Origin: Callorhinus ursinus
Lineage: Eukaryota; Chordata; Mammalia; Carnivora; Otariidae
Assembly: GCF_003265705.1 (NCBI RefSeq)
Contig: NW_020312968.1
Coordinates: 6,417,987 to 6,481,986, forward strand
Reading direction: 5' to 3'
DNA length: 64,000 nucleotides
In this document: positions 12,621 to 25,054 of the stretch, piece by piece
Layout: each line of letters starts with the position of its first letter
Position numbering within the stretch: the first letter of the stretch is position 1
Translations under genes and position numbers: made by a program
The notes under the pieces: model-generated
Told to the model about the DNA's origin: nothing
The model's input: only the letters and a program-made list of their open reading frames with translations
The model's database searches: none

Positions 12621-13179
12621 AAGTGGCCACAATAAAAGCATATAAAAATGTTCGCCTCATTTATAACTTCCCATTTTTCCACTTCTTCCTCATCTAATAA
12701 AGTACGATGATCTATTAAAATGCTTTGATATGCTGATGTGCCTTTAGCCACCAAATAAAATGTATTTTAATGTTGCCATTGATCCTGTTTTTCATTTTAA
12801 GAAAAGGCAGCTTATAAAAATGGTGGAAGTTAAATGAACTGCCTGCTAATTCCTAAATATTTGTGTTTTAAAATGGAGAATGAGACATGTGGAGTCCTAT
12901 GTATCTATTAGATTTAATAAAATGATTACAATCAGAGCTATCTCATAATATATTTAAGAATATAATTATGAATGTTAAATTACATGTTGTTCTATTCGCA
13001 AAGCCGTCTTAAAACACTCCGTGGGATTTTCTCTCCTTTCCTTGTTTTTCCTTTATTTCTTGATTTCCTCAGTGTCAGAATTATAGTGCTAAAGCGTGCG
13101 AGGTGTTAAAAGAAAATTTTTCCAAAGTAGCAATAATCACAACAATAACAAAAAAGGGAAAGAAAAGAAAGTCAGAAAC

Positions 13180-13800
13180 ACAACGTTAACAAAATGCATG
13201 TTTAACCAAGGCTGGGAGATCAAGCCAGACCGCACTTGGTAAATACTCTTTGGAGACACTAATACTCAAAGGTTGTGTTTGCTGTTGTGCTTGAAGTTTG
13301 CTTTTCGTGGGATCTAAGACACCAGATGACCAGTAATCTCCCTTGCCCTTTCTTCCTCTACTCTCTGTGGGCTCTGCATACACCGCATCTCCCCCGCAGC
13401 CTTCCCTGCCCCTGGCCGTCCCCCAGCACACGGGTCCCCCTCCGGATGTCTGGGGCGGTTAGGATTCAGCGGGTCACACCTTAGCCTGTCAGGAGCTGGA
13501 GACTCCTATGCCCAGCATTCGTTCATCGCTTCATTTCCCCTGCAAAGGGCCCGGTGACAAGTCTGCCTTGTTAGACACAAATCGCAGAGAGCCCAAGGCA
13601 GCCAGTGGTTTCCCGTTTGGTTACCTGTCATGTCTCCTTATGTTTTGGCAGTCTGAGACCCCCACAGTTCTCAACCTCAGCGGGGGCTGTGCCAGGCAGG
13701 GCCAACTGTAGGCTGGACCATGTATGCCAGGGCTCTTGGATTTAACCTGCAACGGTTAGCGCTGACAGCTGCATAGGGGTAGGCACACAATCATCGTAGA
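13180..13800. other. GC-richer unique block
   Basis: Set in AT-rich surroundings, this block has more CpG ('cccgcagccttccctgcccc', 'ggcggttaggattcagcggg') and no recognised repeat. It could be a regulatory element or an unannotated exon; no protein family is seen in its frames. Confidence 0.4.
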
Positions 13801-13890
13801 TTTTCCCTCAGTTTTAGTTTAGCTTAATTCAACTCCCCAAACATTTATTAAGGCTATGCAAGCTAAGGGAAACCACAGGGCGCTTAAGTT

Positions 13891-13981
13891 ATATATATAT
13901 ACACACACACATATATATTTATACACATATATACATCCATTTACATATATATATATTTTTTATTCAATTAGCCAACACATA
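13891..13981 (-). mobile_element. Ultra-short L1 3' insertion with microsatellite tail
   Basis: A perfect 11-bp target-site duplication 'gcgcttaagtt' (13880-13890 and 13982-13992) flanks an AT/AC microsatellite plus 'attcaattagccaacacat'. That last segment is the reversed start of the carnivore L1 3' terminal sequence also seen at 16092. Only about 25 bases of L1 body were copied. Confidence 0.75.
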
Positions 13982-14072
13982 GCGCTTAAGTTTTAAAAGT
14001 TCAACACACATGACTGGTTTTGATCTTCACAACAACCTTGAGAGACAGACCGGTAAATATTTCTTCCATCAT

Positions 14073-14390
14073 GGCATTCCATTCATTTATTCAACCATTT
14101 ATTCATTCGACAAACTTCTTGTTAAAGAATCTACTCTGTATCTGGTGCTGCTCTTGGAACAGAGCGACGGAATACTGTCCTTACTCTCCATGGGCTACCT
14201 GTTTTATGGGAGAGCCATAGAATTAGGCCAGTATGACAGAGAGTAAATGCAACAGATCGGCAAAGAAGAACAAAGGGCAGTGTATCCAATAAGGTGAGGT
14301 AAGAGGCTGCCCGCAAGGGCTGGATGCTCAAAGAAGGAGATGCTCGTGTGAGGCATGAAGAAGAAGTAAGAGTTTGCCAGGAAAACAAAA
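14073..14390 (-). mobile_element. L2 3' region
   Basis: 'tccattcatttattcaacc', 'ctctgtatctggtgctgctc' and a trailing 'ggatgctcaaagaaggagat' follow the reversed L2 3' consensus. A short open frame here belongs to the repeat and is not a gene. Confidence 0.65.
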
Positions 14391-15705
14391 CACCCCGACG
14401 TATTTTGCCCCTATTCTATACTCCCCAAAACCTTATGAGGTTCTCGTTAATATCATTGCCTCTGCGGGAGTTTGGATCCAGGTTTAATACAGTTAGGAAT
14501 GAGGCAACGTTGATCAGCAAATACATGGTAAACAGAGGACAAAGCAAACTCCTTCTGTATGACTCATATTTAATGCTTTTTTTCATGAAACAATATTATT
14601 TCCTAGGAGGAGCTAATTCTGTTTTGAAGAGAGCATTGATATTAGAGAAGAAGTGAATTATACAATTGAGATAATTTAATATAATTATAAGTCAGAGAAC
14701 AACAATAAGCTTAAGAACTGTGTCTGAAATACTCCAATATTCTAACTCTGCCATACGAAAGAAGTGAACAAAAATGTTTATTTATATTTTAAATTAGGCT
14801 TATTATGTGGTAAGTATTTTGTGATTTTTGTGAAGTATAGGTTCCACTCAAACTTCACTAAACAAGAAGAGAGTTGAACTTACAATTGAATTCCATATTG
14901 AAGAACTTTCTTTCCTTTCTTCCTCTTCTTTTTTTTTCTTTCAGGACTCATCAGAGACCTTAAAAGCATACTCCTACCCAGCCAAAGAGGATGTTTTAAA
15001 ATCATTTTATTCAATAATGAGAGGAAGTAAAACCAGTAAAAGAATATAAATGCGTTCCTCTCGTAGACATTCCTGGAAAAACAGCAAGAACAACATCGCA
15101 AAAGTCACTAAGAAAAATTACTGAATGGAAAAATTACTGAATGGAAAACCATAAGACTAGAAATGTCAGCTCTGCCAAGGTTTGCTGTGTGGCCCTGGAC
15201 ACATCGTTTCATCATGGTAAGCCCTTCTGCTTCCTTTTGTATAAAGGAGCAAGTGGTTTTGATGGTGTTCCAATTTACAAGGTTTTGGTAGACAAATTAA
15301 TTAATATATGGGAAATACTTTGAAACATAAAATACTATGCATAAGGTACAAAAAAGAATGCTTTTATTTATTATTACAAATGAAATATTTTGTGTGTATT
15401 AATAAAGAAGAATGTTTGTATTAGCAGATATCCAAGAAAAAGGTTGATATAGATAGACATCTTTGGGAAACCTTGGGTCTTCTCATGGGTGGGTTATAAC
15501 AATTCCTGTTATGTTGCCTGCAGTTTATTTTAAATAGTTGAACGTAGTATGATATATGGGTAGGATATTCAGTATAACCTACATGCTAGAATGGATTATT
15601 AGCATTTGAAGCATTCTAATTAGGATGGATAACATTTCAAAGTTGCTAATCAGTGTTACATTGCTTCTAATAACAATGGCCTCTAATATCACCATCTCCA
15701 TCTGC
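14391..15705. other. Unique AT-rich intergenic DNA
   Basis: No recognised gene or repeat. A 14-base direct repeat 'actgaatggaaaaa(t/c)' occurs at 15120-15145. Confidence 0.5.
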
Positions 15706-15840
15706 AACAGACAGTCTTCAGCCGACTCCGCGCTGAGCGCGAAGCCTGACTCAGGGTTCAGTCTCACAACCCTGAGAAGATCAGGACCCAAGCCGAAACC
15801 AAGAGTTGGATGCTGAGCCGACTGTGCCACCCAGGTGCCC
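15706..15840 (-). mobile_element. SINEC head fragment (older type)
   Basis: Reading the complement gives the SINEC head with A and B boxes: the + strand ends 'ctgtgccacccaggtgccc'. The CT tract and poly-A that should lie at the left are missing, so the copy is 3'-truncated or decayed. Confidence 0.8.
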
Positions 15841-16084
15841 TTACTTTATTTTTTATCTTAAATTCTTCACATTACATGGATTAGAATTACAAACATATGT
15901 TTACAGATGAATTTATCATATAATATAACTATCTAGCTGTATTTGAGGGACAAGACAAACTCAGGGTCCTCCTACGCCATTTTAACTCCTCTTCTATCAT
16001 GTAATAGAGATTTCAAACAACATGACTGGTATAGGAGAACCTTGCAACATGAATAAGATAAACTTTCTCTAGAAGCCTATTTTC

Positions 16085-16909
16085 TTTTTTTAATTCCAGT
16101 TAATTAAAATATGGTGCTATATTAGTTTCAGGTGTACAATATAGTGATTCAACACTTTCACATAACACCCAGTGTTCATCACAAGTGCACTCTTAATCCC
16201 CATCACCTATATCACCCATCCCCCCACCCACCACCCCTCTGGTAACCACCAGTTTGTTCTCTATAGTTAAGTGTCTGTTTCTTGATTTGTCTCTTTCTCT
16301 CTCTCTTTTTTCCCCTTTGTTTGTTTTGTTTCCTAAATTCCACATATGAGTGAAATCAGATGGTATTTTTCTTTCTCGGACTTATTTCCCTTACCATTGT
16401 ACTCTCTAGCTCCATCCATGTCATTGCAAATGGCAAGATTTCATTCTTTTTCATGGCTGAATAATATTCCATTATAGATACATAGCACATCTTCTTTATC
16501 CTTTCATCTCTAGTTGGAGACTTGGGTTGCTTCCATAAGTTAACTATTGTAAATAATGCTGCTATAAACATAAGGGTGCATGTATCCCTTCGAATTAATG
16601 TTTTTGTATTCTTTGGGTAAATACCCACCAGTGCCTTTGCTGGATCATAGGGTAGTTCTATTTTTAACTTTTTGAGGAACCTCCATACTGTTTTCCACAA
16701 TGGCTGTACCAGTTTGCATTCCCACCAACAGTACAGGAGTGTTCCTTTTTCTCCACATCCTTGTCAACACTTATTGTTTCTTGTGTTGATTTTAGCCATT
16801 TCAACAGGTGTGAAGTGATATTTCATTGTAGTTTTGATTTGCATTTCCCTGATGGCAAGTGATGATGAACATCTTTCCATGTGTCTGTTGGCCATCTGTA
16901 TGTCTTCCG
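16085..16909 (-). mobile_element. 5'-truncated carnivore L1
   Basis: This is the C-terminal ORF2 plus 3' UTR of a fairly young L1. A perfect 11-bp duplication 'agcctattttc' flanks it (16074-16084 and 16910-16920). The T-rich left end is the poly-A tail in reverse. UTR text 'tttcaggtgtacaatatagt' is typical. Confidence 0.93.
16356..16700 (-). pseudogene. L1 ORF2p C-terminal remnant
   Basis: This open stretch of about 114 codons encodes the end of L1 ORF2p (segments [40 protein letters not shown]). Full ORF2p is around 1,270 residues with endonuclease and reverse transcriptase domains; both are absent here. It lies inside the truncated element and has no promoter, so it is not expected to be functional. 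Confidence 0.9.
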
Positions 16910-16920
16910 AGCCTATTTTC

Positions 16921-17470
16921 ATAGTAAACAATTGAGAATTCAGAGAAATTAGTGAACATTAGAAGCAACAGTATGAAAGTAATATTTTTAGTAAGTTGTA
17001 AACTGTGGGAAAACAGAAACCGTGCACACTTTCAATAAGGAATTTCATTAATGCATATCTATAATTAAGAAATGGTTTCCTCAAACAATATTAGAATAAA
17101 AGTGCTCATTCTATGTCTTTTACAAATGTCTGTAATATATGTTATAATACCCAGTCTTTCTAAATTTTCTGTACCTTCCAAATTTTTAAATCAATAAATT
17201 ATTTTTAAATCATCAACGTAGTTTTCTATCCACAACACTTCCACCCTTCCCATCCCTGAGCTAATGATAAATACTGAATCAAGTACAAATAAGTACAAGA
17301 TAAGGCTTGATGCCGTCTTGAAACACAGGCTATTCTCCTGTAGGTGCTGAAATCTTTCCTTTCAGAAAGATTTGCGTTCAAATGGGTGAAAGCCACTGTT
17401 TGGTTAGCACTAACTTCCAACATCTTTGAAGTAGTTAGTGGCCCAGTTTGCTCCTTTAACATTTATTTCC
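16921..17470. other. Unique AT-rich intergenic DNA
   Basis: Nothing recognised. Confidence 0.5.
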
Positions 17471-17479
17471 TTTTTACCT

Positions 17480-18145
17480 AACATCTTTGAGGTTTAAAAT
17501 TAGGATTAATTTCCTAATCTTCACGTTGCAGTGCTTATCATCTCTCTCATCAGTCTAATTTGAGTTAATTAGACTCTGTAGTTAGTTCTCAACCCGTGTT
17601 ATAGTAGAACAATTGGAAAGAGAGGCACAGACACAATTATGTTGTTTTATTGTCTGGAGGAGACAGAAAGCCAGTGGGGCTTCCCTTATTAGGTTAATAT
17701 CTACCTGACTTCAAAACGTTCCAGGGATACAAATAGCCATTGCTCATTCTACCCTCCATCCCTGGCCTCGCCCTTGCCCTTACAATCCAATTAATTCAAA
17801 GGTGATGGAAGAAGAGACATGTTCTACCTGCCAAAGTGACAATGTTCATTACATGATCCACGGAATGATAGATGTCGATGGCTTTGGGTAAATTCATGCT
17901 TTTACTTTTAAAATAATTTCTCTCGTTGTCATGTTTTATCAAAACCCCCCTTCAGATCGGTCCGAAAAAAGTATGTGCCTGAATAATCTCTTTTGATGAC
18001 CACAATGGCTTGATAAACATGAGAATTAAATAAATATACAACGTTGCAGGTCCATCACTTCCAATTGATAATCTGGGAGTTATGGTGTGGTTTGATACCC
18101 CAAAAGGAGACTTTGAGTTCCTTATAGGTTGCAAGGCCAACTTTT
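17480..18145. other. Candidate conserved non-coding block
   Basis: Unique, non-repetitive, balanced composition, several TAATTA/TAAT cores ('gagttaattagactctg') and no coding frame. Being free of repeats and rich in homeodomain-type cores is suggestive only; conservation cannot be measured here. Confidence 0.3.
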
Positions 18146-19629
18146 GCTGTAAAGGTTATACACTGCCTTCTTCAAAATCTATGTGGTTTAGTCCTGGTCT
18201 GGAATTCAATGAGCAAATAAGCTATTTATAAAAACATCAAAAGAGAGGCATAATATTTGGTATAATTGTGGATACACAGTATTTATTGTACACAAGTGAA
18301 CTCTCAGCCTTCAATTCAATGGTTAAGTATTAGTAACTGTTAAGAATATAATCCATCTGAATGGGTCATTAATGTTTAGCACATTGAGGTTTTTAAAACA
18401 CGTAGGTTCCAACAATATTCCTTGTATATGTAGAAGGATCTAAAACCCACTCCTTAAGAAAATTCTAGTTGAAAATCACTAAGAGACATTAGAACATGAA
18501 TAAATGTAAAACAAATGAAAAACAGGTTTTAAGGTACCAAGATCAGGTGGTAGGGAAACAAAATAAATGTCAGCTACTTAAGAAATCTACATTGAATAAG
18601 AAACTACTAATACTCTTTCAAAAGGGATATTAAGGAATTATCTTAAAGATATTCTCCTCAGAGTCCTGTAGATTCATAAAAGTATTAGCCAAGTTGTTTT
18701 TTTTCTTATCCTTAAATAAAATACATAGCATGAAAACTGTTTATTATTAGCTAAAAATAGATTTTAATTGACTCTAATGTCAACTTGTTTCTCAAAGGTA
18801 GCTGTTATTGTCAGAATATTTTCAAGGGAGAACTTTTGTCATAGGCTCAAAATTGTACAAAACTAAAATTATAAGTGAATTAGATTTGGGGGGACACCAC
18901 ATTGCCGTTTATTTTTGGCTCTTTTAAAGCAGAAATTAAATAACAAAATATGATGAAATATTTTTATTAGAAATCAAAATTCTGATTGAATTTAGTAACC
19001 AAAATTATGGTTAAATTGTTTCCTTTTATTACAATCTGTTCTTAGCCCATACATATGACATTCATTTTTAGTTGCAGTGTTTATTTCTATGGGGCTGCCT
19101 CATGAGTTATAGGAGTTATAATTTTATTTGCAAGTGGAAAATAAGGAAATTCAATTCCATTACCTTGGTTGTGAAATAAGAACAATACATTTTTTACACA
19201 TCTCCTTTGAGAATACTGATAAAATATATGTGAAAGTTGGGAAAATAATAAAACCTTTGGCAAATATAAGATGATACTAGAATTCTCACGGCATCTCACC
19301 TGGAAAAATCAGCGCACTCTACCTGGATGATGTGAACAGAAAACAATTTTCTGAGAATGTATTTTATAATATCGCATGTTGCAATATTGCATCTTGATGC
19401 AAATCCACAGAGTTAGCTCACCCATATGCTGTCTTTGTGCCATTTAGAAAAGAAACCCCATTTTCCAGGCAAATGCAGGCCCTTGCCAGGGCCATCGCTT
19501 GGTGGGGGAGTGTGGGCTGGATCTTTTACTTAGGAGACCTTGTGTTGTGAACAACCTTTATAACTGTACGTGTGACCCAGCAAACAAGCTTTAATTTCAA
19601 AACTCATGTTTTCAGTAATTAATCTTAGA
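18146..19629. other. Unique AT-rich intergenic DNA
   Basis: No recognised gene or repeat. Confidence 0.5.
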
Positions 19630-19745
19630 GGCCCCTGGCTAGCCCAGTCGGTAGAGCATGCAACTCTTGATTTAAAGGTAGTAAGTTCAAGCCCCACGTT
19701 GGGCACTGAGCCTAGTAAAAAACAAACAAACAAACAAACAAAAAC
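19630..19745 (+). mobile_element. tRNA-Lys-like SINE (SINEC relative)
   Basis: 19631-19705 aligns almost end to end with tRNA-Lys(CUU): 'ggctagcccagtcggtagag' holds the A box, 'actcttgat' the anticodon loop with CTT kept, and 'gttcaagccccacgttgggc' the B box and acceptor. A short linker and a (CAAA)n tail follow, which marks a retroposed SINE rather than a tRNA gene. Confidence 0.85.
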
Positions 19746-20622
19746 CTTATATAGGCTCTGAACACTTACTAACAACAGAAATGGCCTCACATTTAGAAAC
19801 TTATGCCCCATGTGGTTAGATTAGTTGTAGCCATATGAAAAGGGATATACTAAAAAATATGTGTGTGATACTTAATGAAAGATTTATTGGATATGCACAA
19901 AAATACATGTAGTAATAATTGGCCACAGATTTTATAAACTGCAGAGACTGTCAAGTTTTAATTGCTATTTATAATGTAGATCAGCGTTGTACCACTGAAA
20001 ATAAAATAGGGGCCATGTTTGTAATTTAAAATTTTTCTAGCAGTTACATAAAAATATTAAAAATGGTAGATTAAAACAAGTTCAGTCATATATTTTATTT
20101 AACACACTATATCCTAAATATTATTAATCCAACCTGTAAACAATATAAAAAATATTATTTTTATTTTTTCCCTTTTGTTCATGGTGTTTTTGAAACCCAG
20201 TGTTATTTTTACACTTAAAGCAAATCACAGTTCAAAGGATTTAATTTTCATCAGAAACACTTCATCTGTATTTAGATTTCATGAAATTTATAGTTGACAA
20301 AGTTGGCCCAAGCGTATTTAGCATTTTTTAAAAGGAAAAGGAAAAAACTGGCTCTTCAGTAATACTAGCCATATTTCCAGGGCACAGTAGCCACGTGTGG
20401 TCTGGGTCCACTGTCATGGACAGCATGGTTGAATTATATAACTACAAAACAAATTTTCAAGTATGTGTTTCTTAATCATCAGGTACACTTTTGGATATTT
20501 TAAAGGTATGGCATCTGAATATATAACAAACTTTTAAAAGTTAATATCCAAATAAAGACGTAAGTCATCAATCAAATCCAAAAAAGTCATAATTTAACAA
20601 AATACATAGGTTTATTTGAAAG
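19746..20622. other. Unique AT-rich intergenic DNA
   Basis: Nothing recognised. Confidence 0.5.
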
Positions 20623-20633
20623 ATTTGTAGAGT

Positions 20634-20823
20634 GGGGTGCCTGGGTGGCTCGGTTGTTGAGCGACTGCCTTCGGCTCGGGTCCTGATCCCGGGGTCCTGG
20701 GATCGAGCCCCGCATCGGGCTCCCTGCTCCGCGGGAAGCCTGCTTCTCCCTCTCCCACTCCCCCTGCTTGTGTTCCCTTTCTCCCTCTCTCTGTCAAATA
20801 AATAAATAAAAATCTAAAAAAAA
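20634..20823 (+). mobile_element. SINEC, full length, young
   Basis: The body is CpG-rich and little decayed ('cccggggtcctgggatcgag', 'ctccgcgggaagcc'), with an (AAAT)n tail. A perfect 11-bp duplication 'atttgtagagt' flanks it (20623-20633 and 20824-20834). It looks like the least mutated SINE in the window. Confidence 0.97.
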
Positions 20824-20834
20824 ATTTGTAGAGT

Positions 20835-21835
20835 AATAGATGTCTACTTTGTTGAAATAGTAGTTTCCTATACTTGCTTATCAATTTACTCTGTGGCCAT
20901 CATTTTTTCCATAGAATGACCTCTATCTGTAAGAGCCACGTTCACAATTTTCTATTTAAAAAATGATTAACTGAAATGTTGCCTCCATTTAAAAAAAAAA
21001 GATATCTTTTCCTATACATCTTCTAACTTGGGACTTCCTAACTTTCAAGGAAAGTGGTCTTTTTTGTTGTTGTTAAATGAGAGTGGTCCTTCCATATAGA
21101 TGAAGGATTTGGAGAAGACAGGTTTAATTCTTTATACTACTTTTTTTTTAAGTTTCAACTTGGAAAATGAAATTTTCAGCAAAATTCTGAATAGTCACAC
21201 TCAACTATTCTCTTTCCTAGTCACTGAAACACATGTAAGCATTGTGAAGATAAGCATTTAAAAAAAAAATCAATGTTTACTGCAAATTTTAGTGCACTAT
21301 TTTTCTCTACTTTTATATCTATCCCATATGTTCTGAAGAATGCTCACTTTTTAGGAATAAGATTTATTATTTTGATGGGGAAAAATTCTTGAGAATTTAT
21401 TCCATTCTATTTTTTATACTACCTTAGTCACCATTAAATAACAGGATGAAAATCTTGACTATATGTTCTCTATAAGAAAATACAATATAATAATCTTCCC
21501 TTCTCCAAGCAAATGGATAAGTATCACTCAGATTCTGATGTTTTTTGCCTAATTTATCTTAAAAATTTGCATGAATGCCATATGTAAAAATATGTGTTAA
21601 ATGTGTGCACCTAATAAATATTTCAGGAATTGAATATTTTCATTTTTCATGATTTTATTCATTGAAAGTATCTATTCCTCAGTTTTCCTTAAAAAATCTT
21701 AAAATAACTTCCTTTTTTAAACACTTCAATGAGATAAAAAGACCACATTTTTAAAAATGAAAGTCACATACATTATTTTCCTTATAAATTGTTATGTTGT
21801 TTTAAAGTATAAACTGAAAATAAATAATACTACAA
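20835..21835. other. Unique AT-rich intergenic DNA
   Basis: No recognised gene or repeat; several short A and T runs. Confidence 0.5.
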
Positions 21836-21839
21836 GCCT

Positions 21840-22460
21840 TCATTGTCTGGATATTTTACATGAATTTTGCAACCCAGGATGAGTCAGTGAGAGTGTCCAA
21901 AATAGAGGGAGCCCATTAATCATTAAAGTTTCAAGTCTTACTTTACTGAATCTTTCAATTTGCAAAGTACATTCAGCTATGCGGACAGCTTTGTGTCTGG
22001 GCTTGACTTGGTGTGAATTTGAATGACTTTTATGGTAAATGACACAGACTGGCTCTAAGTTCACACATTGTTCTTTCTCCCATTGAAAATTACAGAGGGC
22101 TCATGTAATTCCTTTCAGAGGAAGCAGATGTCTCGTTATGTTCCTGTTCGTGATGCCCTATGATTACAAAAGCATTGTAATATTTATTCCAGCAATGTAA
22201 TTCATGCCACTATAAATACGCTGGACTGTCTAGTAACTCCATGAAGAGGCAATGAATTGCAGCGACAAAGGGGTGTTCAATGCAGAGAATGGTGTGCAAA
22301 TAAGAAAAGCATGCAGCCTCATCTCTTTAAAAGAAAATAGCTTTTACAAGACAAATCTTATTGCGGGAAGTTTGTTAATACACCTGGCAATTTTTGTACT
22401 GGCATTTTATTGTGTGTAGTGCTGCTTATAATAAGTAACACATCTGATACAGTGGAGAAA
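21840..22460. other. Candidate conserved non-coding block
   Basis: A repeat-free stretch of over 600 bp with mixed composition and no coding frame. It contains an AP-1-like 'atgagtcag' at 21879-21887 and homeodomain-type cores ('cattaatcattaa'). The texture resembles developmental enhancers; this is inference from composition only. Confidence 0.3.
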
Positions 22461-23210
22461 AACATTCTTTTCACATATTTTTATTTTATGGCAATGGTTA
22501 CAATGGGATTTCAGTTCCAGAAAATACGAAGGAAGCTCCATCTCGCTATTCGTTGCAAGTTTATGTGCTAAATAAATCTTTTTTGTATTTGGTGTTCCTA
22601 CTGGAAAATGTTTTTCATCAATGCATAATGCCGTATTTTGCCATATAAATGTATTTATCCATATGTTTCACAAACATGTTTAAATTTTAAAATATTCTAG
22701 TTAAAGCATAATGATATTTCATACTCTTAAAAAAATACATCCAACCTTCCTGTTCTTTTCTAACTCAAAGCAGTTGAGAGCTGCCACTTTTTATGCAGAG
22801 AAAGATCATATTCCTACCAGCGGGATAACGTCAGGTCAGCTTTGCCCCTTCACGTTTCTGTATAATTTTGGATTTTTGACCTCCAGGCTATAGTATGAGG
22901 GGGGCAAAGATGAGCTAGAGAATGTACTTGGAATTCTCTGGAAGCTTCTTCACTCTTCCCCTAAACTACTTTGAGTTCTTTGCCTCCAAGTGCTAGGCCC
23001 ATCTTCTTGTTGATGAAATTAAAAACATATATATATAGGGAGCTTGACCCACATGTGTGCTTCTTCTTCCCTTCATTCCTGCCTCCATTCCCATAAACCC
23101 ACACCCCTCCCACAGTGCCATCTAAAGACGGTACCACAGGCCATCCCTGTGGTACTGTCATCCCTCCGCTTCCGTCCTCAGTGAAGAGGAATGGGTTGAG
23201 AGATGTGTGC
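22461..23210. other. Unique intergenic DNA
   Basis: Nothing recognised; a short AT dinucleotide run at 23027-23036. Confidence 0.5.
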
Positions 23211-23214
23211 ATTG

Positions 23215-23390
23215 CTGTAGTTCTCAAAGCCCTCCCCATATCAGAAGCATTAGAAATACCTGGGAACTTGGGACAAGATGCGAATTCTGGGGGCATATTC
23301 AACATACTAAATTAGAAACTCTGGGGGGTGGGGAGCACCAATTTGTGTTTTAACAAGCCCTCCTGGTGATTCTGAGTCTGAAAACCACTG
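23215..23390 (+). mobile_element. MER20 (hAT-Charlie), both ends present
   Basis: The left end 'gtagttctcaaag' and right end 'ctgaaaaccactg' match the MER20 termini. The inside follows the consensus: 'acctgggaacttgggac', 'agaaactctggggggtgggg', 'ttaacaagccctcctggtga'. MER20 copies have been reported to act as enhancers in some mammalian tissues. Confidence 0.9.
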
Positions 23391-25050
23391 GCGTAGAGAA
23401 ATGCAATGCAGAAGTGTCCCAAATCACATAGTCAGAGGTAAAACCACCTAAAAATCATGTGCCCTGACTCCCAGCTCAGAACAACTTGCCCAAGACTCTT
23501 TGTTATGTGTGAACCTCATGCTCTAGTTGCACTTCTGTTCCAGGCTTATTTGGAGAATTTTGGAAGCAGAACTTCTCCGGGACTTCACTTAAATTGAAGA
23601 AATTAATGGTAGCGTCGATTTTCATATTTTAATAATGCAAAAAACAAATGAGAATATAATGCATAATGAATACTTTTTATTAAATATTTCTTAACTTTGA
23701 AGATCATAGCAGAGATAATGGCTCTCTGATTAGTCTCAAACGTTTGTTTCTAGGAACACAGTTCTATGAATGGGAAAATCTGAATGTTTAAAAGTGCTCA
23801 ACAAAATCTTGGCAAAGTCTGCTTCAGTGCTTCTGTTTGGGAAGTAAAAAGTCTCTTGTAGGACCACATCGATGTCCTCAGACACCATTCTTCCTTTTCT
23901 TCATGTTGGTGTCAGAAAATTTATCTAAAGCACATCAGGGAAATGGTGCTCGGTACTCCTGGCACTTCCAGACACTCCTGTGCTTTGGTACTGTGTTGTT
24001 TTATTGGCCTTAACCTTGTAAATGAACTACGGGCACCATCATAATTGTTTTATTATTTGCAGCCAAGATTTACTCTGTGTCTTTCTACTCATAAAACAGT
24101 TCTTTCTCAGTTTACTTCTGGTAGTATCCATGAATTTGCATTTTATGTATTTTAAAACATGAATATGGTGGCCTGTCATACCCTTCAAAGTATTTAGGGA
24201 TCTAACAAAGTCCATCATTTGAGAGGGAAAAATGAACCATCTCTCCTCTCAAGGTTAACCTTTCAAAAATGATCACAGTAGGATGGTTGACACAAGTATG
24301 AAGTCTTCAAAGGGGGCTGGCCCTGGAACCATTTTATTGCAATGCAGTTTTTAAATACCTTGTAGGGTAAGACATTTCTAAAGTCACACGTTGTGGAAAG
24401 AAGACAGGTTATCACGGGTGATTATGTAGAACGGGTTTGATTTCCCTCTACCTTAGTTATCGCCCGCCCCCCGCCCCGCCGCTGTCTCTAGGAGCACTTT
24501 GTGGTAAAATACAATGAAATTATTATCACCTGGGGGTTTGCATTGACAGACATAATCCAGGTAAAACACATTTGTACGATGCAGCCAAGTATATGACTCA
24601 GTGTGCCTATGACAGGATTCCTTTCGGTCTGTAAATTGATAGGCACTGCCAGGGGGATTATGTAAATAACCAAGGGGATGAAATGCCATACGGAGGATGT
24701 AAGTCTATCCCAGGCTGTAGAGCACGAGGCGTCATGTACCTGGCGCTGGACTGAAGGGAGTAGCTAAAAATGGAAGCAGATACTTTTGATAGTCGTGTTT
24801 CTCAAGGGGACCTACTCTACACAGTTGTGTTAGCCAATCTCACACTTCCAATGCTCCTGTGGGAGATCCTAAACCATTCCACGGTTTGCTGCTTACAAGC
24901 TCTCGTGGAACGAACTTTAGGCTTTCTGAATTTAGTGTGCTCTGTTTTCATAACAAATTTTTTAAAAATCTGTTATGTGCCTCGTACTTAAAAGGAATGG
25001 TTTCCCACACTATCTCCTCGCACCATGATAAATGTGTATTCGTGTAATTA
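23391..25050. other. Unique intergenic DNA
   Basis: No recognised gene. A C/G-rich run 'cgcccgccccccgccccgcc' lies at 24462-24481. Confidence 0.5.
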
Positions 25051-25054
25051 ATAA

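Noticed and set aside
16085..16909. Active retrotransposon
   Set aside because: Only the ORF2 end is present; endonuclease and reverse transcriptase parts and the promoter are missing.
19630..19705. Functional tRNA-Lys gene
   Set aside because: Several stem mismatches, and a linker plus (CAAA)n tail instead of a T-run terminator, show a SINE copy.
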